Notes under the pieces: generated by a model | What the model was told of the DNA's origin: nothing | The model's database searches: none | What the model saw: only the letters and a program-made list of their open reading frames with translations | Shown: one piece after another, positions 44,427-52,961 of the stretch | How the letters are laid out: every line of letters starts with the position of its first letter | Numbering within the stretch: the first letter of the stretch is position 1 | Position numbers and translations under genes: made by a program | From: Streptomyces sp. A1136 | GTDB lineage: Bacteria > Actinomycetota > Actinomycetes > Streptomycetales > Streptomycetaceae | Direction: 5' to 3' | Assembly: GCF_004795055.1 (NCBI RefSeq) | Contig: NZ_SSBJ01000005.1 | Location: 186,001 to 250,000 of the forward strand | DNA length: 64,000 bases

Positions 44427-45397
44427 GTGACTTCCAGTTGACCCGGACCCTCGATGAGCACTCCGCGGACACCGCGCTGCGGGCGGACGTGCGGAGCGGC
44501 CTGACGCGCTCGCCCAAGGAGCTGCCGCCCAAGTGGTTCTACGACGCCCGGGGCAGTGAGCTCTTCGAGGAGATCACCCGGCTGCCCGAGTACTACCCGA
44601 CGCGCGCCGAGCGGGAGATCCTGCTGGACCGGGCCCGGGAGATCGCCGCGGAGACGGGCGCGCGCACGCTCGTGGAGCTGGGTTCCGGCTCCTCGGAGAA
44701 GACGCGGCACCTGATCGAGGCGTTGCCCGCGCTGGAGACGTACGTCCCGGTGGACGTCAGCGAAAGCGCCCTGCGCGGCGCCGCGCAGACCCTGCTGGCC
44801 GCGCATCCGGCGCTGCGGGTGCACGCCCTGCTGGCGGACTTCACGCAGCCGCTGCGCCTGCCGGAATCGGCCGGTCCGCGGTTGGTGGTGTTCCTGGGCG
44901 GCACGATCGGGAACCTGCGCCCGCCGGAGCGCGCCGCGTTCCTGGCCTCCGTACGGGCGATGCTGTCGCCGGGTGACGCGCTGCTGATGGGAACGGACCT
45001 CGTGAAGGACGAAGAGGTCCTGGTGGCCGCGTACGACGACGCCCAGGGGGTGACGGCGGAGTTCAACAAGAACGTACTGGACGTCATCGACCGGGAGTTG
45101 GGCGCCGATTTCCACACCGCCGACTTCGAGCACCTGGCGGTGTGGAACCGGGAGGAGGAGTGGATCGAGATGCGGTTGCGGGCCCGGTCGGAGGTGCTGG
45201 TGAAGATCCGGGCCCTGGATCTGGTGGTGCCCTTCGAGTCGGGTGAGGAGATCCTCACGGAGATCTCCGCGAAGTTCCGTCAGGAGGGCGTGCGGCGCGA
45301 GCTGGCGGCCGCCGGACTGGAGCTGGCCCAGTGGTGGACGGATGCGGAGGGCCGGTTCGCGCTGTCCTTGTCGGTGGCCGACGGCTTGGAGGGCTGA
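44423..45397 (+). CDS. egtD: L-histidine N-alpha-methyltransferase EgtD
   Basis: The 324-residue SAM-dependent enzyme trimethylates histidine to hercynine. It has the DUF2260 (histidine-specific methyltransferase) hallmarks: LPPKWFYDARGSELFEEITRLPEYYPTR, the SAM loop LVELGSGSSEKTR, VPVDVSESAL, VVFLGGTIGNL and FNKNVLDVIDRELGADF. The GTG at 44423 overlaps the egtC stop. Its last 118 bases overlap the acyltransferase gene on the other strand. No egtE (C-S lyase) gene is in the window. Confidence 0.96.
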   Translation: MSDFQLTRTLDEHSADTALRADVRSGLTRSPKELPPKWFYDARGSELFEEITRLPEYYPTRAEREILLDRAREIAAETGARTLVELGSGSSEKTRHLIEALPALETYVPVDVSESALRGAAQTLLAAHPALRVHALLADFTQPLRLPESAGPRLVVFLGGTIGNLRPPERAAFLASVRAMLSPGDALLMGTDLVKDEEVLVAAYDDAQGVTAEFNKNVLDVIDRELGADFHTADFEHLAVWNREEEWIEMRLRARSEVLVKIRALDLVVPFESGEEILTEISAKFRQEGVRRELAAAGLELAQWWTDAEGRFALSLSVADGLEG

Positions 45398-46221
45398 GTC
45401 GGGATGCCGGGGAATGCCGGCTCCCCGGTGTCGCCGCGGACGGCTGCCTGAGCGGCCCGCGCGAGGTCCCGCCGGTCGGGGTGTCTGCCCGGCGGGATGC
45501 GCGGCATCAGCCGCACCTCGGCCCGTATCCCCCGGGCCCGGGCGATCCGCCACAGTGAGGTGGTCAGCGGGTCGTCCCCGACGAAGGCGGGCGCCGCGGC
45601 CAGGCTCCCGTCGGCCGCGAGCCGGTAGGCGAGCCGCACCGGTTGTACGGGCACCCCCGCGTCGAGGGCCGCCTGGAACGCGGCCCGCCGGAAGGGCCCT
45701 TGGGCGCGCCCGCACCAGGTCGAGCCTTCCGGGAAGACGGTGACGCGGTCCCCGGCGAGCAGCGACCGGGTGAGCGTGTCGACGGTGTGGGGCAAGGCCC
45801 TTATCCGGTCGCGTTCGATGAACAGGGTGCCGGCCCGGGCGGCGAGCCGGCCCAGTACGGGCCAGGCGCCGACCTCGCTCTTGGCGAGCATCCGGCAGGG
45901 CAGGACGGCGGCGACGAGCGGGATGTCCACCCACGAGATGTGGTTGGCGACGACCAGGCGACCGCCGGCCGGCCCGGGGCTGCCGTGCACGGTGATCCGT
46001 ATCCCCAGGGCCCCCAGCAGTGCCGTCGCCCAGGCCCGGACCAGGGCGTGGCGCGGGCGCCCAGGCAGGAGCCGGAGCGGCGGGGCGGCCAGGACCGCGA
46101 GGAGCAGCAGGGCGGCGGCGCAGGCGAGCCGCGCCACCGCGCGCGGGACGCCCGCCGGCCGCCCCTGGTGGGCCGCGCAGGCCTCGGGGGTGCAGGGCGC
46201 GGTGGGCAGCCAGACGCTCAT
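45280..46221 (-). CDS. olsA: 1-acyl-glycerol-3-phosphate (lyso-ornithine lipid) acyltransferase
   Basis: The 313-residue protein is a PlsC-type acyltransferase with a membrane segment (ACAAALLLLAVLAAPPLRLL, about 33-52), the catalytic HX4D motif NHISWVD (His94, Asp99) and FPEGSTWCG (163-171). Its ATG overlaps the stop of the OlsB-like gene by four bases. OlsB and OlsA together make ornithine lipids, so it is named on that pairing. Its last about 40 residues, rich in Ser, Pro and Thr, are read from the opposite strand of egtD, a 118-base tail-to-tail overlap; the domain itself ends before that. Confidence 0.78.
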   Translation of the reverse strand: MSVWLPTAPCTPEACAAHQGRPAGVPRAVARLACAAALLLLAVLAAPPLRLLPGRPRHALVRAWATALLGALGIRITVHGSPGPAGGRLVVANHISWVDIPLVAAVLPCRMLAKSEVGAWPVLGRLAARAGTLFIERDRIRALPHTVDTLTRSLLAGDRVTVFPEGSTWCGRAQGPFRRAAFQAALDAGVPVQPVRLAYRLAADGSLAAAPAFVGDDPLTTSLWRIARARGIRAEVRLMPRIPPGRHPDRRDLARAAQAAVRGDTGEPAFPGIPTQPSKPSATDKDSANRPSASVHHWASSSPAAASSRRTPS

Positions 46222-46994
46222 GCGCCCGGGGCGAGCGAGAGGAAGTGGTTGAGGTAGCGCGGGTTGGTCCGGCGCAGGGAGAGCAGGACGTACAGGTCGG
46301 CGCAGCCGAAACCGGCGTCGAGGGCGGGCTCGCCGCACACCCAGGCGCCCAGGCGCAGGTAGCCGCGCAGCAGCGGGGGCAGTTCCGTGCGGTCGGGGAC
46401 GGTGATGCCTTCGGGGCGCCAAGGGAGGTGCGGGGTGACCCGGTACTCCTCGGGCGCCAGGTCGCGGGTCAGGACGCTCGCGCGGGTGGCGGCGGCCAGT
46501 AGCCCGCCGTCGGCGAGCGGGATCGAGCAGCATCCGGCGAGCCAGTTGTGGCCGCAGCGGTCCATGTAGCGGGCGAGTCCGGCCCAGATGAGGGCGATGA
46601 CCGCGCCGTTACGGTGGTCGGGGTGGACGCAGGAGCGGCCCACTTCGACGAGGTCGGGCCGGATGGGGTCCAGCGCGGTGAGGTCGAACTCGCCCTCGGA
46701 GTAGAGGCGGCCGGCGATCGCGGCGCGTTCCGGGGGGAGCAGCCGGTAGGTGCCGACGACCTGTTCGGTGTTCTCGTCCACCACCAGGAGGTGGTCGCAG
46801 TAGGCGTCGAAGGCGTCGGCGTCGAGACCGGGCTCGGGCCCCTCCAGGCGGGCGCCGAACTCCCCGGCGAAGACGAGGTGGCGCAGCCGCTGGGCGGCGC
46901 GCACCTCGTCCTCGTCGCGGGCGAGCCGCACGGCGTACCGGGGGGTGCCGGTGGGGGATGCGAGGGGGGACGGGGACAGGGGTGCGATGGTCAT
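46218..46994 (-). CDS. olsB: OlsB-like N-acyltransferase (ornithine lipid synthesis)
   Basis: The 258-residue GNAT-fold protein contains AQRLRHLVFAGEFGARLEGPEPGLDADAFD, then DHLLVVDENTEQVVGTYRLL and VEVGRSCVHPDHRNGAVIALIW, the layout of the hemolysin-like acetyltransferases in which OlsB transfers a 3-hydroxyacyl group from acyl carrier protein to ornithine. GGAG lies 5 bases before the ATG at 46994. It is followed by an acyltransferase with an ATGA overlap. Ornithine lipid synthesis in Streptomyces is known, so the pair is a good candidate; the substrates are inferred. Confidence 0.78.
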   Translation of the reverse strand: MTIAPLSPSPLASPTGTPRYAVRLARDEDEVRAAQRLRHLVFAGEFGARLEGPEPGLDADAFDAYCDHLLVVDENTEQVVGTYRLLPPERAAIAGRLYSEGEFDLTALDPIRPDLVEVGRSCVHPDHRNGAVIALIWAGLARYMDRCGHNWLAGCCSIPLADGGLLAAATRASVLTRDLAPEEYRVTPHLPWRPEGITVPDRTELPPLLRGYLRLGAWVCGEPALDAGFGCADLYVLLSLRRTNPRYLNHFLSLAPGA

Positions 46995-47144
46995 GGCTGC
47001 TCCTGATCCGGGCACGGTGGCCGGGCCGGCAGGTCTGCGGCCTGGCTTCCTTACTTCTTCCGTGACCGGCTGGATTCGACATGACCGCTCAGCGGCGGCG
47101 GGATGTGCGGACGCTGAACTCGGTGTCCGGACGGTGTGGCGACC

Positions 47145-48425
47145 TCAGCGTCGGCCGCCCAGGATCTTGCCGATCGCGTCGGACGCGGTCGCCGCCGCCC
47201 GCTTGGGGTCCTGGCCGGTGAGGACGGCCGTCATGAACGGCTTGATCGGGTTCTTCGCCTCGACGTCGGCCCAGTGCGCGGAGTTCGGGGTGGCCCGGCC
47301 CTGAGCGGCGCCGGTGGCCATCGCGGCGGCTCCCTCATCGCCCTCGACGACGTGGGCGAGGGTGGTCTTGTTGGGCACGTAGCTCATGGTGGTGGCGAGT
47401 TCGGTCTGCCACTTCTCGCTGACCAGGGCGGTGATCACGTCGACGGCCTGGGAGCGCCGCCCCGTCTTCTCCGGGATGATCAGGTCTGAGCCGCCCGTGA
47501 AGACGGCTCCGGGCTTCTCGGCGGTCTTGCCGGGGATGGGGAAGAAGCCGAGCTTGCCCTTGAGCGCCGGGTTGGCCGCCTCGATCTCCCGGGCCTGACC
47601 GGGCGGGGCGATGATCTGGGCGACCTGCCCCCGGGCGAAGACCTGGGACTGCGGGGGTGTTTCCTCGTCGGCGTCCTTGGGGCCGTCGCCGAGGCTTTGG
47701 AGCTGCTTGTAGAACTCCATGGCCGACAGGGCCTTCTCGTCGTCGAGGGCGCCGGACCATTCGCCGCTGTTCTCCACGGCGAGGTCGCCGCCCTCGTCCC
47801 AGATGAACCCCGCCAGGACGTACCAGTTCTGGCCGGGCAGGTAGATGCCCTGCCGGGCGCCCTTGTCGGTCGGGTCCCCCTTGTCGAGCCTCTGGGTGGC
47901 CGCGAGCCACTCCTGACGGCTCTTGGGCGCGCTCTTGACGCCGGCTGCGGCGAAGAGGTCCTTGTTGTAGATGACCACGCGGTTGGCCGCGTACCAGGGG
48001 ACCCCGTACTGGGCCCCGTCGACGCTGCCCGGGTCGGACAGGCCCCGGAGCCAGTCGTTGCTGCCCCAGGCGCGCAGCCCCTCCAGGGTCAGTTCGCTCA
48101 GGCCCCCGGTCTCCACGTACTGGGCGACCTGGGTGTTGCCGACCTCGATGACATCGGCGTTCTCCTTGCTCTTGCCCTTGAGGACGGCGTTGACCTTGTC
48201 GACGATGCCCGTCCATTCCTGGATCTTGACGACGAGGTCGATGTCGGGGTGTTCCTTCTCGAAGTCGGCGGTGAACTTGTCGATGAAGGCGTCCGAGGCG
48301 CTTCCCTTCATCAGCCACAGCGTCACCTTCTCGGGTCCCGCCCCCGGTCCCGCCGGCCCGGCGCATCCGGAGAGGGCGGTCGCGGCCGCGAGGGCGGTGC
48401 ACAGGGCGAGGAAGCGCATCTTCAC
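47145..48425 (-). CDS. extracellular sugar-binding lipoprotein of an ABC importer
   Basis: The 426-residue protein has a lipoprotein signal (MKMRFLALCTALAAATALSGC, Cys21) and the solute-binding fold of CUT1 sugar importers: VTLWLMKGSASDAFIDKFTADFEKEHPDIDL and GVPWYAANRVVIYNKDLFA, with a long C-terminal domain. No permease or ATPase gene adjoins it, so it must share transport components encoded elsewhere. The GTG start has an AGAAGGTG ribosome site. A TGGTCAAGACC site 62 bases upstream of the GTG suggests DasR control. Confidence 0.9.
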   Translation of the reverse strand: MKMRFLALCTALAAATALSGCAGPAGPGAGPEKVTLWLMKGSASDAFIDKFTADFEKEHPDIDLVVKIQEWTGIVDKVNAVLKGKSKENADVIEVGNTQVAQYVETGGLSELTLEGLRAWGSNDWLRGLSDPGSVDGAQYGVPWYAANRVVIYNKDLFAAAGVKSAPKSRQEWLAATQRLDKGDPTDKGARQGIYLPGQNWYVLAGFIWDEGGDLAVENSGEWSGALDDEKALSAMEFYKQLQSLGDGPKDADEETPPQSQVFARGQVAQIIAPPGQAREIEAANPALKGKLGFFPIPGKTAEKPGAVFTGGSDLIIPEKTGRRSQAVDVITALVSEKWQTELATTMSYVPNKTTLAHVVEGDEGAAAMATGAAQGRATPNSAHWADVEAKNPIKPFMTAVLTGQDPKRAAATASDAIGKILGGRR

Positions 48426-48486
48426 GGAAAGTCACCTTCTGGGGACGGATCTCAGATGGCTTGAAAATTGGCATGGACCAATGGGC

Positions 48487-48497
48487 TGGTCAAGACC
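48487..48497. promoter_or_regulatory. DasR-like operator (dre-like)
   Basis: TGGTCAAGACC differs by one base from the core of the DasR consensus TGGTCTAGACC. It lies in the 166-base gap between the sugar-binding lipoprotein and dodecin genes. A nearby CCAAT (48476-48482) forms an inverted pair with ATTGG. DasR is the N-acetylglucosamine-responsive GntR repressor. Confidence 0.5.
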
Positions 48498-48591
48498 TTC
48501 CGCCTCGGGACTGTTCGCGCAAAGTTCGCGGGAGCGGACTTACTGGGGCACCGTGGAACCAGGCAACAGCGACCACTGTCGGGAGACGCCC

Positions 48592-48807
48592 ATGTCCCAC
48601 CACACGTACCGGGTGACCGAAATCGTCGGCACCTCGCCCGAGGGCATCGATCACGCCATCCGCAACGGGATCGCGCGAGCGGGCGCGAAGCTGCGCAACC
48701 TGGACTGGTTCGAGGTCACGCAGGTGCGCGGGCACATCGAGAACGGCGAGGTCGCCCACTACCAGGTGGGCCTGAAGGTGGGCTTCCGGCTCGACGACGA
48801 GGACTGA
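48592..48807 (+). CDS. dodecin (flavin-binding small protein)
   Basis: The 71-residue protein is the right size for dodecin and shows YRVTEIVGTSPEGIDHAIRN, GAKLRNLDWFEV and GHIENGEVAHYQVGLKVGFRLDD. The Trp in LDWFEV stacks on the bound flavin, and twelve subunits form a hollow shell that stores FMN or FAD. GGGAG lies 6 bases before the ATG. It is divergent from the sugar-binding lipoprotein gene. Confidence 0.95.
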   Translation: MSHHTYRVTEIVGTSPEGIDHAIRNGIARAGAKLRNLDWFEVTQVRGHIENGEVAHYQVGLKVGFRLDDED

Positions 48808-48900
48808 CGGGCCGCCGCACGCCGCCGGTCGTCCGGCCGGGCGCCCACGGACAGCGGTACGCCCGGCCGGCGGTACGTCAGGGGCATTCACCGCGCTACG

Positions 48901-49398
48901 TCAGGTGCGGCCCTCGGTCTCCTGGGCGGTGGTGAGTTCCGGCGCGTCCGCCGCCCAGTCGGCGAGCACCACGCGGAAGCCGGCCTCCCGGGCGGCCTGG
49001 CAGACGAGTTCGTCGTCGTCCACGAGCATCCGCACCTCCCGGCCCCGGGCGATCCGGCCGAGCACCTCCAGCTTGGTCGCCCGGGCGGGGCGCCGGTCCC
49101 GGTCGCCGCGCATCCACAACCGGCCCTGCGGCAGCCCGTGCCGCGCCAGCCATTCCACGGTGTCCGCCCGGCAGCGCTCCGGCCGCCCGGTCAGGTAGAC
49201 CACCTCGCAGTCGGCCGCGCTCTCCACCGCCAGGGCCACCCCGCGCGCGAGCGGCGGATCGGCCGGGGCGGCGCCGAAGAAGCCGTCCCAATCGCGCGGC
49301 CGGCGCTCCAGGAAGTGCTGGCGGTGGTCGGTGTCGGACAGGGTGTTGTCGATGTCGAAGACGGCCAGGGGCCGGCGATCGGCGCTCTCACGGGACAT
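48901..49398 (-). CDS. HAD superfamily phosphatase
   Basis: The 165-residue protein has the HAD motif I nucleophile in VFDIDNTLSDT, a motif III region MLVDDDELVCQAAREAGF and a central LTGRPERCRADTVEWLARHGL. The DxDNTLxDT and TGRP strings resemble polynucleotide 5'-kinase 3'-phosphatases and acid phosphatases of the HAD type. The start lacks a ribosome site and has TACGCT 6 bases upstream, fitting a leaderless mRNA. The substrate is unknown. It is divergent from the flavin oxidoreductase gene. Confidence 0.88.
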   Translation of the reverse strand: MSRESADRRPLAVFDIDNTLSDTDHRQHFLERRPRDWDGFFGAAPADPPLARGVALAVESAADCEVVYLTGRPERCRADTVEWLARHGLPQGRLWMRGDRDRRPARATKLEVLGRIARGREVRMLVDDDELVCQAAREAGFRVVLADWAADAPELTTAQETEGRT

Positions 49399-49463
49399 GG
49401 GGGAAGCGTAGATGGCCCTCGCGGCTTCGGGAATCCCATCGGTCCCCGGGCGTTGAGAGGTGT

Positions 49464-50504
49464 GTGATCCCGAGAATCTCGATACTCGACCGGTCCCGTA
49501 CGCGCCTGGGGCACCCCGCCCCACAGGCCCTGCGGGACACCGTGGAACTCGCCCGCGAGGCGGAGCGGCTCGGCTACCACCGCTTCTGGGTGTCCGAGCA
49601 CCACAGCGTGCCGGGCGTCGCGGGCTCCGCGCCCACCGTGCTCGCGGCCGCCGTGGCCGCGGCCACCCGGCGGATACGCGTCGGCACCGGTGGGGTGATG
49701 CTGCCCAACCACCGGCCGATCGTCGTCGCGGAGCAGTTCGGGGTGTTGGAGGCCCTGTTCCCCGGGCGCGTCGACATGGGCCTGGGGCGCTCGGTCGGCT
49801 TCACCGACGGGATCCGCCGGGCCCTGGGCCGTGACACCGAGGACGCGGACCGGTTCGAGGAACAGCTCGCCGAGCTGCTGGGCTGGTTCGACGGCACCCA
49901 GCGGGCCCACCCCGAGGTGCACGCCCGCCCGGCGGAGGGGTCCCGGGTCCCGGCGTACGTACTGGCCACCGGCGAGGGCGCGCGGATCGCGGCCCGGGCC
50001 GGGCTGCCGGTGGTCGTGGGCGACCTGCGGGCCCGCGACCGGGTCGCGAAGGCCGTGGAGACGTACCGCGCGGAATTCCGGCCCTCCGCCTGGGGCGAGC
50101 GGCCTTACGTGGTGGTCTCCGGGACGGTGGCGGTCGCGGCCACCGAGGAGGCCGCCCGGCGAATCCTGCTCCCGGAGGCGTGGTCCCTCGCCTACTCCCG
50201 CACCCGGGGGTCCTTCCCGCCCCTGCGTCCGGCCGAGGAGATCGAGGCCCTGGAGATGACCCCGAAGGAGCGCGAGCTGTACGAGGGCGCCCTCCTGGGC
50301 CACGTCCACGGCACCGAGGAGCAGGTCGCGGCGGAGCTGGCCGAGGTCATCGGCGCGCTGGGCGCCGACGAGCTGTTGGTGACGACGTCCACCCACGACC
50401 GCGCGGCCCTGCTGGACTCGTTCGCCGGGCTGGCCCGCGCCGCGGGCCTCGAAGGGGCGCGGGCGGGAAGGGCGGGCCCGGGTGCCCACGGGGGCACCCC
50501 CTAA
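49464..50504 (+). CDS. LLM-class flavin-dependent oxidoreductase
   Basis: The 346-residue protein follows the luciferase-like monooxygenase fold: WVSEHHSVPGVAGSAPTVLAAAVAAATRRIRVGTGGVMLPNHRPIVVAEQF is typical, with LGLGRSVGF in the FMN loop region. Such enzymes use FMN or F420; Streptomyces members more often use F420 but the sequence alone does not decide. GTG start; GAGAGG lies a few bases upstream. It is followed immediately by the UvrA-like gene. Confidence 0.9.
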   Translation: MIPRISILDRSRTRLGHPAPQALRDTVELAREAERLGYHRFWVSEHHSVPGVAGSAPTVLAAAVAAATRRIRVGTGGVMLPNHRPIVVAEQFGVLEALFPGRVDMGLGRSVGFTDGIRRALGRDTEDADRFEEQLAELLGWFDGTQRAHPEVHARPAEGSRVPAYVLATGEGARIAARAGLPVVVGDLRARDRVAKAVETYRAEFRPSAWGERPYVVVSGTVAVAATEEAARRILLPEAWSLAYSRTRGSFPPLRPAEEIEALEMTPKERELYEGALLGHVHGTEEQVAAELAEVIGALGADELLVTTSTHDRAALLDSFAGLARAAGLEGARAGRAGPGAHGGTP

Positions 50505-50507
50505 AAT
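50502..50507 (+). promoter_or_regulatory. -10 element of the UvrA-like gene
   Basis: TAAAAT is a near-consensus -10 hexamer 7 bases before the ATG at 50515, overlapping the stop of the preceding gene. There is no ribosome site, so the transcript is probably leaderless. No convincing -35 was found. Confidence 0.55.
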
Positions 50508-50514
50508 GGGATGA

Positions 50515-52917
50515 ATGCACCGGCACACCGCACCCGAGACCGAAGCCCACGACCCGTACGTACGAGTGCGGGGGGCCCGGGAGCACAACCTGCGCGGCGT
50601 CGACGTGGACATCCCGCGCGACGCGCTCACCGTCTTCACCGGCGTCTCGGGCTCCGGCAAGAGCTCCCTCGCCTTCGGCACTCTCTACGCCGAGGCACAG
50701 CGCCGGTACTTCGAGTCCGTGGCCCCGTACGCCCGGCGGCTGATCCACCAGATCGGCGCCCCGAAGGTGGACTCCGTCACGGGGCTGCCACCCGCGGTCT
50801 CCCTGGAACAGCGGCGGTCATCGCCCGGCTCCCGGTCCTCGGTCGGGACGGTGACGATGCTGTCCAACTCGCTGCGGATGCTGTACTCCAGGGCCGGCGT
50901 CTATCCCCCCGGAGCCGAACGGCTGGACTCCGACGCCTTCTCCCCCAACACCGCCGCCGGAGCCTGTCCCTCCTGTCACGGGATCGGCCGCGTCCACCGC
51001 ACCAGCGAGGAACTCCTCGTTCCGGACCCCGACCTGTCGATCCGTCAGGGGGCCATCGCGGCATGGCCCGGCGCCTGGCAGGGCAAGAACCTGCGCGACA
51101 TCCTGGAGGCGCTCGGCCACGACGTGGACGCGCCCTGGCGGGAACTGCCGGCGAAGGACCGCGCATGGATGCTGTTCACCGAGGAACAGCCGGTGGTCAC
51201 CGTGCATCCGGTGCGGGACGCGGACCGTATCCAACGCCCCTATCAGGGCACGTACATGAGCGCCCACCGTTATGTGATGCGGACCTTCGCCGACAGCAAG
51301 AGCCCCACCCTGCGCGCCCGCGCCGAGAAGTTCCTCACCGACTCGCCGTGCCCGCGCTGCGAGGGCCGCAGACTGCGGCCCGAGGCCCTCGCCGTGACCT
51401 TCGCCGGGCGGTCGATCGCCGAGTCGGCGTCGCTGGCGCTGACCGCCCTGGACGACGTACTGGCCGCCACGCCCGCGGACGGTGAGGCGGCGCGGGTGCT
51501 CATCGAGGACCTGCGGGCGCGGATCGGACCGATCACCGAGTTGGGGCTCGGTTATCTGAGCCTGGACCGCGCCGCGCCGTCCCTGTCGGCGGGCGAGTTG
51601 CAGCGTCTGCGGCTGGCGACGCAGCTGCGGTCGGGCCTGTTCGGGGTGGTGTACGTACTGGACGAGCCGTCGGCGGGGCTGCACCCGGCCGACACGGAGG
51701 CGCTGCTCGGCGTACTGGACCGGCTCAAGGCGTCCGGGAACACGGTGTTCGTGGTGGAGCACGACTTGGACGTGGTGCGGCACGCGGACTGGCTGGTGGA
51801 CGTGGGGCCGCTGGCGGGGGAGCACGGCGGGCGGGTGCTGCACAGCGGGCCGCCGGCGGCGCTGGCCGCGGTCGACCGGTCGGCGACCGCCCGCCACCTG
51901 TTCGGGACGGGCGGGCCGGCCCCGACCCGCGCGGCGCGAACCGCGACGGGGGCGGTGCGGCTGAGCGGGGTCGAGCGGCACAACCTGCGGGGGGTGGACG
52001 CGGAGTTCCCGCTCGGCGTGTTCACGGCCGTCACCGGGGTGTCCGGGTCCGGGAAGTCGACGCTGGTGGGTCAGGCGCTGGCCGGGGAGGTCCGGGAGCG
52101 GCTCGCGGACGACCGGTTCCCGGTGCGGCGGCTGGTGGAGGTGGACCAGAGGCCGATCGGTCGCACCCCGCGCTCCAACCTGGCCACCTACACGGGGTTG
52201 TTCGACGTGGTGCGCCGGCTCTTCACCGCGTCGCCGCAGGCGCGCGAGCGCGGCTGGAAGGCGGGACGGTTCTCCTTCAACGTGCCTGGCGGCCGCTGCG
52301 AGACCTGCCAGGGCGAGGGCTTCGTCTCGGTGGAGCTGCTGTTCCTGCCCAGCACGTACGCCCCCTGCCCGGAGTGCGGCGGCGCGCGGTACAACGCCGA
52401 GACCCTGGAGATCCGGTACGAGGGGCTGACCATCGCGGAGGTGCTGGACCTGACGGTGGAGTCGGCGTCGGCGTTCTTCGCACGGGTACCGGCGGCGGCG
52501 CGCAGCCTGCGGGCACTGGGGGACATCGGGCTGGGCTATCTGCGGCTGGGACAGCCCGCGACGGAGCTGTCGGGGGGTGAGGCACAGCGGATCAAGCTGG
52601 CGACGGAACTGCAGAGGCTGCGCCGCGACCACACGCTGTACCTGCTGGACGAGCCGACGACGGGACTGCATCCGGCCGATGTGCGGGTGCTGTTGCGGCA
52701 GTTGCACGGCCTGGTGGACGCCGGGCATTCGGTGGTGGTCGTGGAGCACGACATGGAGGCGGTCGCGGGCGCGGACTGGGTGATCGACTTGGGGCCGGGC
52801 GGCGGGGCGGACGGCGGTCGCGTGGTCGCGGCCGGCACGCCCGCGGAGGTGGCCCGCACACCGGGCAGCGTCACGGCGCGCTATCTGGCGCGGGCCCTGG
52901 GACGAGCCGGCGGGTAG
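50515..52917 (+). CDS. UvrA-like excinuclease paralogue (UvrA2/DrrC type)
   Basis: The 800-residue protein has two ABC ATPase domains: Walker A GVSGSGKSSL (about 43) with PSAGLHP in its Walker B region, and GVSGSGKSTL (about 508) with the second ABC signature ELSGGEAQRIKLA and LLDEPTTGLHP. Zinc-finger cysteines lie in CPSCHGIG and CPRCEGRR, and in CETCQGEGFVSVELL and CPECGGAR. True UvrA has about 950 residues; the shorter length marks a UvrA2-type paralogue, some of which protect against DNA-binding drugs (DrrC). Start at ATG 50515. No repair genes adjoin it. Confidence 0.92.
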   Translation: MHRHTAPETEAHDPYVRVRGAREHNLRGVDVDIPRDALTVFTGVSGSGKSSLAFGTLYAEAQRRYFESVAPYARRLIHQIGAPKVDSVTGLPPAVSLEQRRSSPGSRSSVGTVTMLSNSLRMLYSRAGVYPPGAERLDSDAFSPNTAAGACPSCHGIGRVHRTSEELLVPDPDLSIRQGAIAAWPGAWQGKNLRDILEALGHDVDAPWRELPAKDRAWMLFTEEQPVVTVHPVRDADRIQRPYQGTYMSAHRYVMRTFADSKSPTLRARAEKFLTDSPCPRCEGRRLRPEALAVTFAGRSIAESASLALTALDDVLAATPADGEAARVLIEDLRARIGPITELGLGYLSLDRAAPSLSAGELQRLRLATQLRSGLFGVVYVLDEPSAGLHPADTEALLGVLDRLKASGNTVFVVEHDLDVVRHADWLVDVGPLAGEHGGRVLHSGPPAALAAVDRSATARHLFGTGGPAPTRAARTATGAVRLSGVERHNLRGVDAEFPLGVFTAVTGVSGSGKSTLVGQALAGEVRERLADDRFPVRRLVEVDQRPIGRTPRSNLATYTGLFDVVRRLFTASPQARERGWKAGRFSFNVPGGRCETCQGEGFVSVELLFLPSTYAPCPECGGARYNAETLEIRYEGLTIAEVLDLTVESASAFFARVPAAARSLRALGDIGLGYLRLGQPATELSGGEAQRIKLATELQRLRRDHTLYLLDEPTTGLHPADVRVLLRQLHGLVDAGHSVVVVEHDMEAVAGADWVIDLGPGGGADGGRVVAAGTPAEVARTPGSVTARYLARALGRAGG

Positions 52918-52924
52918 CCGGCGG

Positions 52925-52940
52925 GAGGAGGCGCCTCCTC
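52925..52940. terminator. perfect palindrome between convergent genes
   Basis: GAGGAGGCGCCTCCTC reads the same on both strands. It lies 7 bases after the UvrA-like stop and 21 bases from the hexosaminidase stop, probably a bidirectional terminator. Confidence 0.55.
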
Positions 52941-52961
52941 ACCGGGGGGTACGGGCGCCGC

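Noticed and set aside
50818..52749. 643-codon minus-strand frame opposite the UvrA-like gene
   Set aside because: His/Arg/Gln-rich shadow without domains.
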